Assembly (NCBI GenBank): GCA_964517585.1
Contig: CAZFCB010000022.1
Coordinates: 1 to 22,364 of the forward strand
From: JAGORY01 sp964517585
GTDB taxonomy: Bacteria; Patescibacteriota; Gracilibacteria; Peribacterales; Peribacteraceae
Length of the DNA: 22,364 nt
Direction of reading: 5' to 3'
The translations under genes were made by a program, and so were the position numbers. How positions within the stretch are numbered: the stretch's first letter is position 1; each line of letters starts with the position of its first letter. This document shows, one piece after another, positions 22,118-22,364 of the stretch. The notes below the pieces were generated by a model. It was not told the DNA's origin, ran no database searches, and saw only the letters and a list, made by a program, of their open reading frames with translations.

Positions 22118-22175
22118 TTTATATATTTATTACATTATTATGTCAAAATTATTATACGTTGCAATTTTTATTGCA
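22118..22175 (-). promoter_or_regulatory. Promoter of the three-repeat gene, with an upstream dyad
   Basis: On the minus strand a consensus TTGACA (22141-22146), a 17-base spacer and TATAAA (22118-22123); the -10 ends 15 bases before the ATG at 22102. Just upstream, TGCAAT (22160-22165) and ATTGCA (22170-22175) form a dyad. Its arms recall the palindrome near the Fur-family gene, but the spacer is one base longer. Confidence 0.6.
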
Positions 22176-22181
22176 TACAAC

Positions 22182-22205
22182 AAAAAAAACTCCGATTCAC
22201 CCCAT
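22182..22205 (-). terminator. Possible terminator of a minus-strand transcript from the right edge
   Basis: A run of eight T on the minus strand (22182-22189) follows a weak stem CGAT/ATCG. The T run is convincing but the stem is short, so this is a tentative call. It would end a transcript entering from beyond the window. Confidence 0.35.
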
Positions 22206-22364
22206 CGTGTAGTAGAGAAAGTATAGGTTTGATCCGCTGCCCCGAAGGGCTCGCGAGATCGATTCACATATAGGGCTCTTGGCCCCGCAGAACTCAGTGT
22301 CCACACGGATACTGAGTTCTGAGGACCGAAGAGGGTGTTCCCTACTCAAAGTGTTGGCTATGTT
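22197..22364 (-). CDS. Possible C-terminal fragment of a gene cut by the window edge
   Basis: One minus-strand frame is open from the window edge for 55 codons, to TGA at 22197, and is followed by the T8 run. Its product would end SNLYFLYYTMG. I recognise no family. An open run of this length is not significant by itself, and the stretch also contains several strong hairpins, so a structured RNA is an equal alternative. Confidence 0.25.
   Translation of the reverse strand, partial: NIANTLSREHPLRSSELSIRVDTEFCGAKSPICESISRALRGSGSNLYFLYYTMG
22288..22321. repeat. 15-bp hairpin with an ACAC loop
   Basis: CAGAACTCAGTGTCC (22288-22302) pairs along its whole length (one G-T) with GGATACTGAGTTCTG (22307-22321). 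Smaller stems flank it: GCCC-CGAA-GGGC (22239-22250) and GGGC/GCCC near 22273-22285. No T run follows on either strand close by. It fits a structured RNA or a dispersed palindrome. Confidence 0.55.

Noticed and set aside
22231..22364. Known structured RNAs (RNase P, tmRNA, SRP RNA)
   Set aside because: I looked for their hallmark conserved stretches on both strands and saw none; the region remains unassigned.

Overview
The window looks like a piece of a metagenome-assembled bacterial genome, most probably a Candidate Phyla Radiation (Patescibacteria) lineage of the Peribacteria/Peregrinibacteria kind. That placement is inference. It rests on the type IV pilus set with very long serine-linker pilins, small palindromic repeats scattered in and between genes, genes mostly without Shine-Dalgarno sites, and TGA used as an ordinary stop (seen at the ends of the histidine kinase, pilB and sufB), which argues against the TGA-recoding Gracilibacteria/SR1 groups. 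No taxonomic marker gene is present. A run of 100 N at 4610-4709 shows the sequence is scaffolded.

Layout. 1-174: a 20-base tRNA 3' end, then a decayed tRNA-like sequence whose D loop and T loop each carry a short palindromic insertion. 185-1881: a Fur-family regulator (minus), a cold-shock protein and a ZIP metal transporter (both plus). A perfect 17-base palindrome lies between the regulator and the cold-shock gene. 1885-4080: a large membrane sensor histidine kinase (minus). 4186-15108: a minus-strand type IV pilus cluster read from right to left: single-domain response regulator, PilB ATPase, PilC platform protein, a 987-residue modular pilin, a pilin fused to a beta-propeller, two further minor pilin-like proteins, a 463-base AT-rich gap with its own promoter, and two tandem major-type pilins ending at a strong terminator. 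One pilin is split by the N gap. 15176-17308: purH and a secreted or membrane-anchored staphylococcal-type nuclease (plus). 17360-17972: two small uncharacterised genes. 18197-21173: sufB and a short sufD-like gene (plus), without sufC, separated by two small minus-strand genes. 21140-22102: a minus-strand protein made of three internal repeats of one unknown domain. 22197-22364: a minus-strand open frame or structured RNA running off the right edge.

How the parts relate. The pilus genes form translationally coupled runs (ATGA overlaps at 6486-6489 and 7001-7004). The response regulator at the head of the cluster and the histidine kinase beyond its terminator may form a two-component pair, but this is not proven. 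PilB and PilC would assemble the tandem pilins as fibre, with the four minor pilins as initiation or tip subunits, two of them carrying large display domains. SufB and the SufD-like protein would form the Fe-S scaffold with a SufC encoded elsewhere.

Several genes show a good -35/-10 promoter whose -10 ends only 6 to 15 bases before the start codon. Others have pyrimidine-rich leaders instead of a Shine-Dalgarno site. The most notable items are the interrupted tRNA-like locus with an apparently related palindrome inside sufB, the giant modular pilin, the pilin-propeller fusion, the three-repeat protein, and a scaffold gap that can be shown from the sequence to be spurious.
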